Origin: Pseudotabrizicola alkalilacus
GTDB lineage: Bacteria > Pseudomonadota > Alphaproteobacteria > Rhodobacterales > Rhodobacteraceae
Length of the DNA: 64,000 nt
Reading direction: 5' to 3'
Assembly: GCF_003443995.1 (NCBI RefSeq)
Contig: NZ_QWEY01000001.1
Span: 682,001 to 746,000 of the forward strand
Below are positions 36,313 through 46,876 of the stretch, one piece after another (positions within the stretch are counted from its first letter, which is position 1; each line of letters starts with the position of its first letter). The position numbers and the translations under genes are program-made. A model generated the notes under the pieces. It was not told the origin of the DNA, did not search any database, and worked only from the letters and a program-made list of their open reading frames with translations.

Positions 36313-38598
36313 ATGAGCAAATTCGGCAAAGCGCAGGGCGTCGGGCGGCATGAGGACATCCGGTTTCTGACCGGGCGCGGGCGCTATGTCGATGACATCG
36401 CGCCGGGGGGCGCTCTGCACGCGCTGTTCCTGCGCTCGGACCATGCGCATGGCGAGATCATCGCGCTGGAACTGGACGCGGCACGCGCGGTGCCGGGCGT
36501 GCATCTGGTGCTGGATGCCGCGGGGCTGGAGGCGCTGGGCGTCACGCTGGGGATGAAAGGCGCGCGGTTGCGCAATGCCGATGGCAGCATGGGGGCGGGG
36601 CCAGAGCGGCCGGTGCTGGCGCGCGACCGGGTGCGGTTCGTGGGCGAGGCGGTGGTGATGATCGTCGCGGACAGCATCGCTGCGGCGCAGGATGCGGCGG
36701 AACTGGTCGGGCTGGAGGTGGACGGCCTGCCGGTGGCGCTGGCCGTGGCTCCGGGCGGGCCAGAGGTGCATGCCGAAGCGCCCGAGAACCGCGCCTATGA
36801 CTGGGAGATTGGGGACTATGCGGCGGTTGATGTCGCCTTTGCCGGGGCCGCGCACCGGGTGTCGCTGGAGGTGATCCACAACCGTATCATCGTCAACGCG
36901 ATGGAGCCGCGCGGCTGCTTTGCCGAGTGGCAGGACGGGCGGCTGCATTTCAGCTTTAACGGGCAAGGGGTTTGGAACCAGCGCAACGAGCTGGCGCGGA
37001 TGCTGGCCCTCCCGCGTGAAGCGGTGCGGGTGACCAACCCCGATGTCGGTGGCGGCTTTGGCATGAAGGCGATGACCTATCCCGAATATGTCTGCGTGGC
37101 GGCGGCCGCCCGGGCGCTGGGCCAGCCGGTGCGCTGGATCGCAACGCGGGGGGAATCGATGCTGACCGATAACGCCGGGCGCGATCTGGTGGCGGTGGCC
37201 GAGCTCGCGTTTGATGCGGATCTGAAGGTCACGGGGTACCGTGTTAATCTTGTGTCCAACCTTGGCGCCTATAACTCGCAATTCGGGCAACCCATTCAGT
37301 CGGAGCTGTTTTCCAAGGTGCTGACCGGCGTTTATGACATATCGGCGGCCCATCTACGGGCGGTGGGGGTTTATACCAACACCACACCGGTCGATGCCTA
37401 TCGCGGGGCGGGGCGGCCCGAGGCGATTTTGACGATTGAGCGGGTGATGGATGACGCCGCGCGGCAGCTGGGGGTGGACCCGTTTGATCTGCGGATGCGT
37501 AACTTCATCAAGACCTTCCCCTATCGCAGCGCGACCGGAGAGATGATCGACGTGGGCGACTTCCCCCGCGTGCTGGACCGCGCGAAGCTGGAGGCCGATG
37601 TGGCGGGCTTCGCGGCGCGGCAGGCCGAAAGTGCGGCGCGCGGCATGCTGCGCGGTATCGGGCTTGCCACCTATATCGAAAGCATTCTGGGCGACCCCGA
37701 TGAAACCGCGCGGCTGGTGCTGGATACGGATGGCGGCGCCACGCTCTATGTCGGCACCCAATCGAACGGGCAGGGGCATGAGACGGTTTATGCCCGGATG
37801 GTGGCGGAATGGACCGGGCTGCCGGAACAGATGGTGCGGATTGTGCAGGGCGATTCGGATGCGATCCCCAAGGGCGGCGGCACTGGTGGGTCACGCTCGG
37901 TTACCGTGCAGGGCACCGCGATGCGGGCGACGGTGCAGACCATGGTGACCGGATTCAGCGCCTTTCTGGCCGAGGAGTGGGAGGTCGAGGGGGTCGGCTT
38001 TGACGGCGGCACTTTTGGCGCTGCGGACAGCAACACCCGGCTGACTCTGGCCGAGGCCGCCGATCTGGCGCGGATGCGCGGGCGCGCCGATCTGCTGGAT
38101 GTCAGCCAGACCACCACGCTGGACGGGCGCAGCTACCCCAACGGCGCGCATGTGGCCGAGGTGGAGGTGGACCCCGAAACCGGGGCGCTGGTGATGGACC
38201 GCTATACGGTGGTCGATGATTTCGGCACGCTGATGGCCCCGGAACTTGCCATCGGGCAGGTGCATGGTGGCGTGGCGCAGGGTTATGGTCAGGCGGTGTG
38301 CGAGGCGGCGCAGTATGATGAACAGGGCCAACTGCTGTCGGCCACATTCATGGATTACGCGATGCCGCGCGCCTCTGATCTGCCGATGTTCGGCTTTACC
38401 AGCGAGCCGGTGCCGTCGATCATGAACCCGCTGGGCATGAAAGGCTGTGGCGAGGCGGGAACCGTGGGCGCGCTGGGCGCAATTTCCAACGCGGTGCGCG
38501 ATGCGCTGGCCCCGCGGGGCGTCGCGCGGGTGGATATGCCGTTTACGCCGCAACGCATCTGGCATTGGCTGAAGGAGGCCGAAGACGTCGCTTCTTGA
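36313..38598 (+). CDS. Xanthine dehydrogenase/CO dehydrogenase-family molybdopterin-binding subunit
   Basis: 761 residues, large (CoxL-type) subunit. Molybdopterin segments visible: GGGFGMK (about 256), AYRGAGRPEA (from 362; form II, not the AYRCSFR of true CO dehydrogenase), QGHET (487-491) and the catalytic glutamate in GCGEAG (E714). Such subunits hydroxylate aldehydes or heterocycles and need an FAD subunit and a 2Fe-2S subunit; neither gene is adjacent. The start at 36313 is the first ATG with a purine-rich site; a GTG 24 bases upstream is possible. Substrate unknown; the decarboxylase context suggests an amine-derived aldehyde. Confidence 0.85.
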   Translation: MSKFGKAQGVGRHEDIRFLTGRGRYVDDIAPGGALHALFLRSDHAHGEIIALELDAARAVPGVHLVLDAAGLEALGVTLGMKGARLRNADGSMGAGPERPVLARDRVRFVGEAVVMIVADSIAAAQDAAELVGLEVDGLPVALAVAPGGPEVHAEAPENRAYDWEIGDYAAVDVAFAGAAHRVSLEVIHNRIIVNAMEPRGCFAEWQDGRLHFSFNGQGVWNQRNELARMLALPREAVRVTNPDVGGGFGMKAMTYPEYVCVAAAARALGQPVRWIATRGESMLTDNAGRDLVAVAELAFDADLKVTGYRVNLVSNLGAYNSQFGQPIQSELFSKVLTGVYDISAAHLRAVGVYTNTTPVDAYRGAGRPEAILTIERVMDDAARQLGVDPFDLRMRNFIKTFPYRSATGEMIDVGDFPRVLDRAKLEADVAGFAARQAESAARGMLRGIGLATYIESILGDPDETARLVLDTDGGATLYVGTQSNGQGHETVYARMVAEWTGLPEQMVRIVQGDSDAIPKGGGTGGSRSVTVQGTAMRATVQTMVTGFSAFLAEEWEVEGVGFDGGTFGAADSNTRLTLAEAADLARMRGRADLLDVSQTTTLDGRSYPNGAHVAEVEVDPETGALVMDRYTVVDDFGTLMAPELAIGQVHGGVAQGYGQAVCEAAQYDEQGQLLSATFMDYAMPRASDLPMFGFTSEPVPSIMNPLGMKGCGEAGTVGALGAISNAVRDALAPRGVARVDMPFTPQRIWHWLKEAEDVAS

Positions 38599-38629
38599 CC
38601 ACATAAGGCATTGGTTCCGTCCCCATCCG

Positions 38630-39673
38630 GTGGTGGAAACCGAAGGTCATGCCCCGCCCCCCGGACCGGGGCGGGGTGTTGTCGATCATGTGGTGATCCT
38701 TGACGGCACCATGTCGTCGCTGCTGCCGGGACTGGAGACCAACGCCGGGCTGGCCTTTGCGGTGCTGAGCGAACAGACGCCAGGCCAGCGGCGGCGGCTG
38801 TATTACGAGCCGGGACTGCAATGGGAGGGGTGGCGCAACCTTGGTACGGTGGCGCAGGGGCGCGGGATCAACCGCCAGATCCGCCGCGCCTATGGCTGGC
38901 TGGCCAGCCAGTACCGGCCGGGTGACCGGATTTACCTGCTGGGCTATTCGCGCGGGGCCTTTGCCGTGCGCTCGCTCGCCGGGGTGATCGACCGGGTGGG
39001 ACTGTTGCGCCACGATCAGGCGACCGAACGGAATGTGCGGCTGGCCTACCGGCATTACATGACCGGGCCCGACAGCCGGGCGGCGCAGGTGTTTGCGCTG
39101 CAGACCTGCCACATCGAGGCCCCGATCGAGATGGTCGGGGTCTGGGATACGGTCAAGGCGCTGGGGCTGCGCCTGCCGCTGTTGTGGATGCTGACCGACG
39201 GGCGGCATGCGTTCCACAACCACCACCTTGGCGCGTCGATCCGGCATGGCTTTCACGCGCTGGCGCTGCATGAGACGCGGGCAGTATTCGACCCGGTGCT
39301 GTGGGACTGCCCCGATGGCTGGGAGGGCAATATCGAACAGGTCTGGTTTGCCGGGGCCCATGCCGATGTCGGCGGGCAGGTGGGCTTGCTTGAGGCGGCG
39401 CGGCCCCTGGCCAATATTCCGCTGGTCTGGATGCTGGACCGGGCCGAGGCCTGTGGTCTGGCGCTGCCGGTCGGGTGGCGCGAGCGGTTTCCCTGCGACC
39501 CGCAGGCTCCGATGGTGGGGACCTGGCGGTCCTGGGGCAAGTTGTTCCTGCTGCGCCGCCGCCGGGTGGTAGGGCGCGACCGCAGCGAAAAACTGCATCC
39601 TTCTGTGGGTGACCGCAAGCCGGACGGGTCGCGGTTTGGCGACATGATGCAGCGCGCGCGGGTCTGGCGGTAG
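38630..39673 (+). CDS. DUF2235 (T6SS Tle1-like) alpha/beta hydrolase
   Basis: 347 residues. DGTMSSL near the N-terminus, GYSRGAFAVRSLAG (nucleophile serine in GYSRG), and the aspartate in VGVWDTVKALG are those of DUF2235 proteins, which include phospholipase effectors of the Tle1 family. There is no secretion or immunity gene next to it and no VgrG-type neighbour, so a type VI role is not supported here. GTG start; 31 bp after the molybdopterin gene, so probably cotranscribed. The C-terminus is basic. Confidence 0.72.
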   Translation: MVETEGHAPPPGPGRGVVDHVVILDGTMSSLLPGLETNAGLAFAVLSEQTPGQRRRLYYEPGLQWEGWRNLGTVAQGRGINRQIRRAYGWLASQYRPGDRIYLLGYSRGAFAVRSLAGVIDRVGLLRHDQATERNVRLAYRHYMTGPDSRAAQVFALQTCHIEAPIEMVGVWDTVKALGLRLPLLWMLTDGRHAFHNHHLGASIRHGFHALALHETRAVFDPVLWDCPDGWEGNIEQVWFAGAHADVGGQVGLLEAARPLANIPLVWMLDRAEACGLALPVGWRERFPCDPQAPMVGTWRSWGKLFLLRRRRVVGRDRSEKLHPSVGDRKPDGSRFGDMMQRARVWR

Positions 39674-39715
39674 GGCGTGTCCGGTTTGACCTGAGGCGCG
39701 CCCCCCCCACCCCAG

Positions 39716-39738
39716 CCCTCCCCCACGAGGGGGGAGGG
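39716..39738. repeat. GC hairpin downstream of DUF2235 gene
   Basis: CCCTCCCCC / GGGGGAGGG, 9-bp stem, in the 175-bp gap between the DUF2235 stop and the converging gltA stop. It resembles REP-like hairpins common in proteobacterial intergenic regions and probably acts as a two-way terminator. Confidence 0.5.
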
Positions 39739-39848
39739 AGGCGCATCACGGCATGTGCGGGTCTGTGTCTGGCGCGGGCGTTGGGCCCGCCGCAGGGTCT
39801 GCCTCCCCATGACGGGGGACAGGGGCTATCGGGTCGTGAAACTGCGCC

Positions 39849-41144
39849 TTAGCGCTGGCCCACGTCCACGTATTTGCGGTGGGTTTCGCCGATATACAGC
39901 TGACGCGGGCGGCCGATTTTCTGGCCCTTGTCGCCGATCATCTCTTTCCACTGCGAGATCCAGCCGACGGTGCGCGAGATGGCAAAGATCGGGGTGAACA
40001 TCGAGGTCGGGAAGCCCATCGCCTCGAGGATGATGCCCGAGTAGAAATCGACGTTGGGATAGAGCTTTTTCGAGATGAAATACTCATCCGACAGCGCGAT
40101 CCGCTCCAGCTCTTTGGCGACCTGCAGCAGCGGGTTGTTTTCAACCCCGAGCAGCGCCAGCACCTCATCCGCCGATTCCTTCATCACCGTGGCGCGGGGG
40201 TCGAAGTTTTTATAGACCCGGTGGCCAAAGCCCATCAGGCGGAAGCCGGAATCCTTGTCCTTGGCCTTGGCCACGAATTCGGGAATACGGTCAACGGTGC
40301 CGATTTCCTTCAGCATTTCAAGGCAGGCCTGATTGGCCCCGCCATGCGCCGGGCCCCAGAGACAGGCGATGCCCGCCGCAATGCAGGCAAACGGGTTTGC
40401 GCCCGAAGACCCCGCCAGTCGCACGGTCGAGGTGGAGGCGTTCTGCTCATGGTCGGCATGCAGCATCATGATCCGGTCCATTGCTTTGGACAGGACCGGA
40501 TCGACGACGTAATCCTCGGCCGGGATCGCAAAGCACATGTGCAGGAAGTTGCCAGCGTAATCGAGGGTGTTTTTCGGGTACACGAACGGCTGGCCGACCG
40601 AGTATTTGAACGCCATCGCCGCGATGGTCGGCAGTTTGGCGATCATGCGGATCGCCGCAACCTCACGCTGCCACGGATCGTTGATGTCGGTACTGTCGTG
40701 GTAGAACGCGGCCATCGCGCCGACCACGCCGACCATGGTGGCCATCGGGTGCGCGTCACGGCGGAAACCGCGGAAGAAGTAGTGCATCTGTTCATGCACC
40801 ATGGTGTGACGGGTCACGCGGGTTTCAAAATCGGCCATCTGGGCGGCGGTGGGCAACTCGCCATAGAGCAGCAGATAGCAGACTTCGAGGTAATGCGACT
40901 GCTCGGCCAGTTCTTCGATCGAATAGCCCCGGTGCAGCAGCTCGCCCTTGTCACCGTCGATATAGGTGATCGCGCTTTCGCAGGCGGCGGTGGAGGTGAA
41001 GCCGGGGTCAAAGGTGAACACATCAGCCTCGGCATAGAGCTTGCGGATGTCGAGGACATCAGGGCCAAGGGTGGGGGAATGGATCGGCAGGTCGTAGGAC
41101 TTGCCGTCCACGGTCAGGGTCGCGTTTCGTTTTGTCTCGGCCAT
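39849..41144 (-). CDS. gltA: Citrate synthase
   Basis: 431 residues, hexameric gram-negative type I. The active-site histidines lie in HADHEQNAS and GFGHRVY, and the aspartate in NVDFYSG. The N-terminal extension (to about residue 60) with [12 protein letters not shown] carries the NADH-site type seen in proteobacteria. It condenses oxaloacetate with acetyl-CoA, the TCA entry, and competes with PHB synthesis for acetyl-CoA. Downstream of gltX on the same strand, 80 bp apart. Confidence 0.96.
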   Translation of the reverse strand: MAETKRNATLTVDGKSYDLPIHSPTLGPDVLDIRKLYAEADVFTFDPGFTSTAACESAITYIDGDKGELLHRGYSIEELAEQSHYLEVCYLLLYGELPTAAQMADFETRVTRHTMVHEQMHYFFRGFRRDAHPMATMVGVVGAMAAFYHDSTDINDPWQREVAAIRMIAKLPTIAAMAFKYSVGQPFVYPKNTLDYAGNFLHMCFAIPAEDYVVDPVLSKAMDRIMMLHADHEQNASTSTVRLAGSSGANPFACIAAGIACLWGPAHGGANQACLEMLKEIGTVDRIPEFVAKAKDKDSGFRLMGFGHRVYKNFDPRATVMKESADEVLALLGVENNPLLQVAKELERIALSDEYFISKKLYPNVDFYSGIILEAMGFPTSMFTPIFAISRTVGWISQWKEMIGDKGQKIGRPRQLYIGETHRKYVDVGQR

Positions 41145-41224
41145 CTCTCACATCCCTCGTTTTTGCCCCGCCGGACCGTCCCGGCTGGTGGTGCATTCTG
41201 GTGCGGTTGCAAGGATCAGCCGGG

Positions 41225-42646
41225 TCAGGCCGCAGCGTCCTGCAATCGCGCAATCGTCTCTGCCTGACCGATGACCAGCATCATGTCATAAACACTTGGG
41301 GTCGCGCTGCGCCCGGCAAGGGCAGCACGCAACGGTGCAGCCAGTTTTCCGAAACCGATGCCATGGGCCGTGGCAACCTCAGTCAGAATGGACTCAAGCT
41401 CTTGTTTCGTCCAGCTAGCATTTTGCAGGCGCAGCGTCAATTCACCCAGTATACCACGGGATACCGGATCCAGGGCCTTGCCCGCCGCCTCGTCAACATC
41501 CACCGGGCGGGAGGTCAGAGCGAAGTGAGCCTTATCAAGCAGTTCGGGGAAGGTCTTCGCGCGATCCTTGACGCAATACATTGCGCGCACCAGCAAATCA
41601 CGCTGTTCAGACGTCAGCGCGGGGCGGTCTGCGGCTGCCAGATAGCCCTCAATCTCATGCAGCAGCGCAGCATCTTCGCCTTGCGCCAGATGCCAGCCAC
41701 AGGTTGATTCCAGCTTTTTGAAATCCAGCCGCGCCGGGCTGCGGCCGATTCCCTCCAGCCCGAACATGGCCTTGGCCTGATCGGTGGTGAAGAGTTCCGC
41801 ATCGCCCTGCGCCCAGCCCAGACGGGTCAGGTAATTGCGCATACCGGCCGCCGGATAACCAAGGGCCTGATAATCGCCGACCGCCGTGGCGCCGTGGCGT
41901 TTCGACAGCTTTTTGCCATCCGGCCCGTGGATCAGCGGAATATGTGCCCAGACCGGCACCTGCCAATCCATCGCGTCATAAACCATCTGCTGCCGGGCGG
42001 CGTTGTTCAGGTGGTCATCGCCCCGGATGACATGGGTGACCCCCATGTCATGATCATCGACCACGACAGCCAGCATATAGGTCGGATTACCGTCGGAGCG
42101 CAAAACTATCATGTCATCCAGTTGATCGTTGCGAACCGTAACGATTCCCTGAACGGTGTCTGATATTTTTGTCTCGCCGGTGCGCGGGGCCTTCATGCGG
42201 ATGGCATAGGGCGCATCGGGAAAGCTGGCCGGGTCGGCATCGCGCCACGGGCTCTGGAACACGGCATAGCTCGCGCCCTCGGCCTCTTTGGCGGCGCGGA
42301 AGGCGGCGATTTCCTCTTGCGTGGAAAAGCACTTGTAGGCGGTGCCGCGCTCCAGCATCTGATGCGCCACCTGCGCATGGCGGTCGCGGCGGTCGAACTG
42401 GCTGACCGCCTCGCCGTCCCAGTCCAGCCCCAGCCAGGTCAGGCCCTGCAGAATGGCCGCTGTCGCCTCGGGGGTGGAGCGTTCGCGGTCAGTATCCTCG
42501 ATCCGGAGCAGGAACTTGCCGCCGCGCCCGCGCGCGAACAGCCAGTTGAACAGCGCGGTGCGCGCGCCGCCGATATGGAGCGATCCGGTGGGCGACGGGG
42601 CAAAGCGGGTGACGACGGGAGAGGCGGACTCAGGTGTGGAGGACAT
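41225..42646 (-). CDS. gltX: Glutamate--tRNA ligase
   Basis: 473 residues, class I. HIGH motif in [18 protein letters not shown] equivalent KLSKR in [11 protein letters not shown]-terminal anticodon-binding domain is complete. With GatCAB it also serves tRNA-Gln (misacylation followed by amidation), consistent with gatB at 25320 and no glnS seen here. The start at 42646 ([11 protein letters not shown]) follows a run with no earlier homologous sequence. Divergent from comEC. Confidence 0.96.
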   Translation of the reverse strand: MSSTPESASPVVTRFAPSPTGSLHIGGARTALFNWLFARGRGGKFLLRIEDTDRERSTPEATAAILQGLTWLGLDWDGEAVSQFDRRDRHAQVAHQMLERGTAYKCFSTQEEIAAFRAAKEAEGASYAVFQSPWRDADPASFPDAPYAIRMKAPRTGETKISDTVQGIVTVRNDQLDDMIVLRSDGNPTYMLAVVVDDHDMGVTHVIRGDDHLNNAARQQMVYDAMDWQVPVWAHIPLIHGPDGKKLSKRHGATAVGDYQALGYPAAGMRNYLTRLGWAQGDAELFTTDQAKAMFGLEGIGRSPARLDFKKLESTCGWHLAQGEDAALLHEIEGYLAAADRPALTSEQRDLLVRAMYCVKDRAKTFPELLDKAHFALTSRPVDVDEAAGKALDPVSRGILGELTLRLQNASWTKQELESILTEVATAHGIGFGKLAAPLRAALAGRSATPSVYDMMLVIGQAETIARLQDAAA

Positions 42647-42723
42647 GGGGGCGTTAACCTTTCGGAAACCATCTGGGCAGTAGGCTTGGCCCGGTTCTAG
42701 GCGGTGAAGGGGCGGGAAACAAG

Positions 42724-44832
42724 GTGGCGGTCCTGACTGGCTGGCTGACCCGGCCCTTTGTGGCATTGGCAGAGGCGCGGGGCACGCTGTTTCCCTGGGT
42801 GCCGCTGCTGATCGGCACGGGGATTGGCCTCTGGTTTTCCCCATCGTGGGAGCCGGGGATAGCGGTCTATGCGGGGGCTGCCGCCGTGGTGCTGCTGTGC
42901 GTGGTCCTGCGGCTGTGGGGGCCGGAGGCGGGGCATCCCGTTGCGGTGGCGGTGGCTTGCGTCGCTTTGGGGGTGCTGGCCTGCGGTCTGCGCGTCCAGA
43001 TCGTGCAGGCCCCGATGCTGGATTTCCGCTATTACGGCCCGGTGACGGGGCGTGTGATCAACATCGACCGCAGCCAGACCGACGCGATCCGCATCACGCT
43101 GGACCGGGTGCAACTGGACCGGGTGCGCCAGGCCCGCCTGCCAGAGCGGGTGCGGATCTCGCTGCGTGGCAAAGTCGCGGATCATAAGCCGTTTCCCGGT
43201 GAGGTGGTGATGGTCACCGCGACCTTGCAGGCCCCCGATGGCCCGGTGGAGCCGGGCAGCTTTGACTTTCGCCGCATGGCCTTTTTCGACCGGTTGGGGG
43301 CGGTCGGCTATACCACGGCGCCGGTGGTGCTGTGGCAGCCCGCGCCGGAGGGATGGTCGGTTGCCCGATTGCGCCGCGATCTGGCGCTGGCACTGATGCG
43401 CGCGGTGCCGGGGGATGCGGGCGGGTTTATCGCGGGGATCATGACCGGCGACCGTTCGGGCCTGAGCCGCGATGCGGTGCAGGCGCTGCGCGATACCAAT
43501 ATGGCGCATCTGCTGGCAATTTCGGGGATGCATATGGCGTTTCTGACCGGCTTTGTCTTTGCCGGGCTGCGACTGGCCATCGCCGCCGTGCCGCCTGTCG
43601 CGCTGCGGGTGAATGGCAAGAAGCTGGCAGCCGTGGTGTCGCTGGCGGTTGCTGCGTTTTATCTGGCGCTGTCGGGGGCCAATGTCGCGACCGAGCGCGC
43701 CTTTATCATGGTGTCGGTGATGCTGGGTGCGGTGCTCTTGGACCGCAAGGCGCTGACCCTGCGCTCTGTCGCGATGGCTGGGGTGATCCTGCTGCTGTGG
43801 CAACCGGAAACGCTGCTGGAGCCGGGGTTTCAGATGTCATTCGCCGCCACGGTGGCGCTGATTGCCGGGTTTCGTGCGGTCAATCGCCGGGTGGTGGCGG
43901 GGCATCTGCCACGCTGGGCAATGCCGGTGTTTACCCTGGTCCTGTCAAGCGCGATTGGCGGCTTTGCCACTGCGCCCTATGCGGCGGCGCACTTCAACCG
44001 CTATGCCGATTACGGGCTGATCGCCAACCTGCTGACGGTGCCGGTGATGGGGTCGGTGGTGATGCCAGCGGGCGCGGTGGCGGGGGTGCTGGCACCATTC
44101 GGGCTGGCCGGCCCGCCGCTTTGGGTGATGGAGCAGGGCAGCCGATGGATCATCTGGGTGGCGCATTGGGTGGCGGGGTGGAACGGGTCGGTGACGGCGG
44201 TTGTCGCACCGGGCCCGTGGGTGTTGCCGCTGGTCACCTTTGCCGGGGCGTTTCTGGTGTTGCTGCGCGGGGCCTGGCGCGGGCTGGCGGCTGCGCCTGC
44301 GCTGGTGGCGCTGGTGCTGTGGGTCGGGGTGGAGCGGCCGTTGGTGCTGATCTCTGCCGATGGCGGGCTGGTGGGGGTGATGGGCGCTGAGGGGCGGGCG
44401 CTGTCGGCGCCCAGTGGGGCGGGCTTTGCGGCGCAGAACTGGCTGGAGAATGACGGCGATCTGGCCACGCAGGAGATGGCGGCGGCGCGGACGGAGATGG
44501 CGGGGGAGGTGAGCCTGCGCCGCTTTGCGGCGGCGGGCGTGACCGGCGTGGCGCTAAAGGGCAAGGCGGCGGCGGCGCGGGTGGCAGAGGCCTGTGCGAT
44601 GGCGGATCTGGTGGTGGTGTCCGTGCCGGTGGAGGTGGTGCCAGAGGGCTGCATCCTGCTGGACCCGGAGCGGCTGCGCGGTTCTGGCACGCTGGCGCTG
44701 TATCCGGTGGCGGGGGGGCTGCGGGTGGAGCCGACCTTTGGTGGGCAGCGGGTGTGGTCGTCGCCGCGTAGGCCCGAGGGGTTGGTTGCGGTGATCCGCC
44801 CGAAAGCGACGCGGGTGGCCGCTGGTCCCTGA
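42724..44832 (+). CDS. comEC: ComEC/Rec2 family DNA-uptake channel-like membrane protein
   Basis: 702 residues. DUF4131 N-terminal region, then the Competence domain with [16 protein letters not shown] (H262) and about eight membrane helices. The C-terminal 150 residues (from [14 protein letters not shown]) correspond to the usual metallo-beta-lactamase-like domain, but no HxHxDH motif is visible, so nuclease activity is not supported. True ComEC imports single-stranded DNA. GTG start. No other competence gene is in the window. Convergent with lexA across a strong terminator. Confidence 0.82.
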   Translation: MAVLTGWLTRPFVALAEARGTLFPWVPLLIGTGIGLWFSPSWEPGIAVYAGAAAVVLLCVVLRLWGPEAGHPVAVAVACVALGVLACGLRVQIVQAPMLDFRYYGPVTGRVINIDRSQTDAIRITLDRVQLDRVRQARLPERVRISLRGKVADHKPFPGEVVMVTATLQAPDGPVEPGSFDFRRMAFFDRLGAVGYTTAPVVLWQPAPEGWSVARLRRDLALALMRAVPGDAGGFIAGIMTGDRSGLSRDAVQALRDTNMAHLLAISGMHMAFLTGFVFAGLRLAIAAVPPVALRVNGKKLAAVVSLAVAAFYLALSGANVATERAFIMVSVMLGAVLLDRKALTLRSVAMAGVILLLWQPETLLEPGFQMSFAATVALIAGFRAVNRRVVAGHLPRWAMPVFTLVLSSAIGGFATAPYAAAHFNRYADYGLIANLLTVPVMGSVVMPAGAVAGVLAPFGLAGPPLWVMEQGSRWIIWVAHWVAGWNGSVTAVVAPGPWVLPLVTFAGAFLVLLRGAWRGLAAAPALVALVLWVGVERPLVLISADGGLVGVMGAEGRALSAPSGAGFAAQNWLENDGDLATQEMAAARTEMAGEVSLRRFAAAGVTGVALKGKAAAARVAEACAMADLVVVSVPVEVVPEGCILLDPERLRGSGTLALYPVAGGLRVEPTFGGQRVWSSPRRPEGLVAVIRPKATRVAAGP

Positions 44833-44863
44833 CGGTGCAACAGGGCGCGCGCGTCGTCGGATG

Positions 44864-44887
44864 CGCAACCGGGTTGGCCCGGTTGCG
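44864..44887. terminator. Bidirectional terminator between comEC and lexA
   Basis: Perfect 10-bp stem CGCAACCGGG / CCCGGTTGCG with a TTGG loop, between converging stops at 44832 and 44898. No T-run. Confidence 0.75.
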
Positions 44888-44897
44888 GCACACCAAA

Positions 44898-45590
44898 TCA
44901 ATAGCTGCGGATCAGCCCGACCAAACGGCCCTGCACCTTGACCTGATGATCGGGCAGCATGCGGGTTTCATAGGCGGGGTTTGCGGCCTCCAGCGCGATC
45001 ATGCCGCCCTTGCGACGAAAGCGTTTCAGTGTCGCCTCGGCATCATCGACCAGGGCCACGACGATATCGCCATTCTCGGCTGTATTCTGTTCGCGGATCA
45101 CCACGATGTCGCCATCGTTGATCCCGGCCTCGATCATCGAGTCGCCCTTGACCTCCAGCGCGTAGTGGTTGCCCCGGCCTGCCAGCATCGAACCTGGTAC
45201 GGCGACATGGTGCGACACTTCGGAAATCGCCTCGATCGGGACACCGGCAGCGATACGGCCCATGACCGGCAGTTCCATCGCATGTACGGTTTCCACCGCC
45301 ATCGCGGCGCGCGGGGCGGCAGCGGCGGGTTTGTCACCCGCGATCACACGGGGGGTAAAGCCGGGTTTGTCCATCGCGTCGGGCAGTTTGATGATTTCCA
45401 GCGCGCGGGCGCGGTGGGCCAGACGGCGGATGAAGCCCCGTTCCTCCAGCGCGGTGATCAGCCGGTGGATGCCGGATTTCGACCGCAGATCCAGCGCATC
45501 CTTCATCTCGTCAAACGAGGGGGGAACGCCGTCAATATCCATCCGGGTCTTGATGAAATCCAGAAGTTCCAGCTGTTTACGCGTGAGCAT
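44898..45590 (-). CDS. lexA: LexA repressor
   Basis: 230 residues, longer than E. coli LexA (202), as usual in alphaproteobacteria because of the linker. N-terminal winged helix ([26 protein letters not shown]), self-cleavage at A115-G116 (IAAGVP), catalytic S151 in GDSMIEAG and K189 in EATLKRF. It represses SOS genes and is cut in the presence of RecA filament. An SOS box sits 33-47 bp upstream of the start. It follows moeA by 102 bp; it can also be read from the trp-moa transcript. Confidence 0.96.
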   Translation of the reverse strand: MLTRKQLELLDFIKTRMDIDGVPPSFDEMKDALDLRSKSGIHRLITALEERGFIRRLAHRARALEIIKLPDAMDKPGFTPRVIAGDKPAAAAPRAAMAVETVHAMELPVMGRIAAGVPIEAISEVSHHVAVPGSMLAGRGNHYALEVKGDSMIEAGINDGDIVVIREQNTAENGDIVVALVDDAEATLKRFRRKGGMIALEAANPAYETRMLPDHQVKVQGRLVGLIRSY

Positions 45591-45622
45591 GCGGCACCTT
45601 GATCTGCATCCGTTGATGCAAT

Positions 45623-45637
45623 GTTCTGCCCGTGTTC
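45623..45637 (-). promoter_or_regulatory. LexA (SOS) box of lexA
   Basis: GTTC-TGCCCGT-GTTC, an exact match to the alphaproteobacterial direct-repeat box GTTC-N7-GTTC, 33 bp before the lexA start. Consistent with autoregulation. Confidence 0.9.
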
Positions 45638-45691
45638 CCGGTTTGTGTCAAGACAATTCAAAAATTCAACCGACGGTTATCAGCGCCGGTA

Positions 45692-46876
45692 TCAGAGTGG
45701 CAGATAGCCGACCCGTTCTCCCGCCCGGCGCGGGCCGTCGCCTGCAGGGCGGATCAACAGGGCATCCGCCGCCGACAGAACGGAGAGCAGCGAGCTGTCC
45801 TGCCGGTCAGCGGGGGTGATCAGCGGCAGCGCCTCCCCTTGGGTCAGCGTGGCGCGCATGTAATGGGCGCGCGGGCCGGTCGGGCCGACATCCTGCGCCA
45901 AGAATGCTGGACGGGGCTCGGGGGCGACAGAGTCGGCTGGCAGGCCCAGAGCCGCGCGGATCATCGGCAGCAGGAACAGATGGGCGCAGACGACCGAGGA
46001 CACCGGGTTGCCGGGCAGGCCCAGCAAGGCGGCATTGCCCATGCGACCCGCCATCAGCGGCTTGCCGGGGCGCATCGCGATTTTCCAGAACGCGCGTTGC
46101 AGGCCCAGGCTTTCCGCTACCTGCGCCACAAGGTCGTGATCACCGACCGAAGCGCCGCCGGTGGTGACGATGATATCGGCCCCCTCGGCCAGACCCAGCA
46201 CAAAGGTCAGCGCCTCCACCGTGTCGCGGGCAATGGGCAACAGCCGCACTTCGGCCCCGGCTTCTTCGGCCAGGGCTTTGATGGTAAAGGAATTTGACGC
46301 GATGATCTGGTCGGGGCCGGGGGTTTCCCCCGGCATCACCAGCTCATCGCCGGTGGCGATGATGGCAACGACGGGGCGGCGGGTGACGGGCACCAGCGGC
46401 ACATTCATCGACGCCAGCAGCGCCAGATCATTGGGGCGCAACAGGCGCGGCGACAACGTGTCCCCGGCGCGGAAATCCTGCCCGGCGGGGCGGATATGGC
46501 TGCCGGTATCTGCGCCGGGCTGCACCGTGATCACATCGCCGTCGCGGGTCACATCCTCTTGAATGATCACCCGTGTCGCCCCTGCGGGCAGGGGTGCGCC
46601 GGTAAAGATGCGCGCAGCCTGCAACGGGCCAAGGCTGCCGTGCCACGCATGGCCCGCACCCGCCTCGCCCACCACGGTAAAGCGGTCCCCGGCGGCGGGG
46701 TCGCCCTGCACCGCATAGCCATCCATCGCCGAGGCGGCAAAGGGCGGCTGGTCACGGGTGGCAGTGGCGGGGTGGGGCATGTAGCGCCCGCAGGCCTGCG
46801 CTAACGGCACAGGTTCCACCGGCAAAGGCGCGACAAGCGCCAGGCACTGCGCCAGAGCCTCTTCGACCGAGATCAT
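45692..46876 (-). CDS. moeA: Molybdopterin molybdenumtransferase MoeA
   Basis: 394 residues. SAMDGYAV in the N-terminal domain, [11 protein letters not shown] and [11 protein letters not shown] in the MPT-binding domain, and a C-terminal beta domain. It inserts molybdate into adenylylated molybdopterin, the last common step of Moco synthesis; relevant to the molybdoenzyme at 36313. Start overlaps the moaC stop by 4 bp. Confidence 0.95.
   Translation of the reverse strand: MISVEEALAQCLALVAPLPVEPVPLAQACGRYMPHPATATRDQPPFAASAMDGYAVQGDPAAGDRFTVVGEAGAGHAWHGSLGPLQAARIFTGAPLPAGATRVIIQEDVTRDGDVITVQPGADTGSHIRPAGQDFRAGDTLSPRLLRPNDLALLASMNVPLVPVTRRPVVAIIATGDELVMPGETPGPDQIIASNSFTIKALAEEAGAEVRLLPIARDTVEALTFVLGLAEGADIIVTTGGASVGDHDLVAQVAESLGLQRAFWKIAMRPGKPLMAGRMGNAALLGLPGNPVSSVVCAHLFLLPMIRAALGLPADSVAPEPRPAFLAQDVGPTGPRAHYMRATLTQGEALPLITPADRQDSSLLSVLSAADALLIRPAGDGPRRAGERVGYLPL

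Noticed and set aside
2937-38600. Recurring string TTCTTGACCA (2935, 7164, 38592) as a shared promoter element
   Set aside because: Only a -35-like hexamer in common, no matching -10 at fixed distance; one copy overlaps a stop codon. Looks like chance.
38630-39673. Type VI secretion effector locus
   Set aside because: No VgrG, PAAR or immunity gene nearby, so the Tle1-like similarity does not establish a secretion role.
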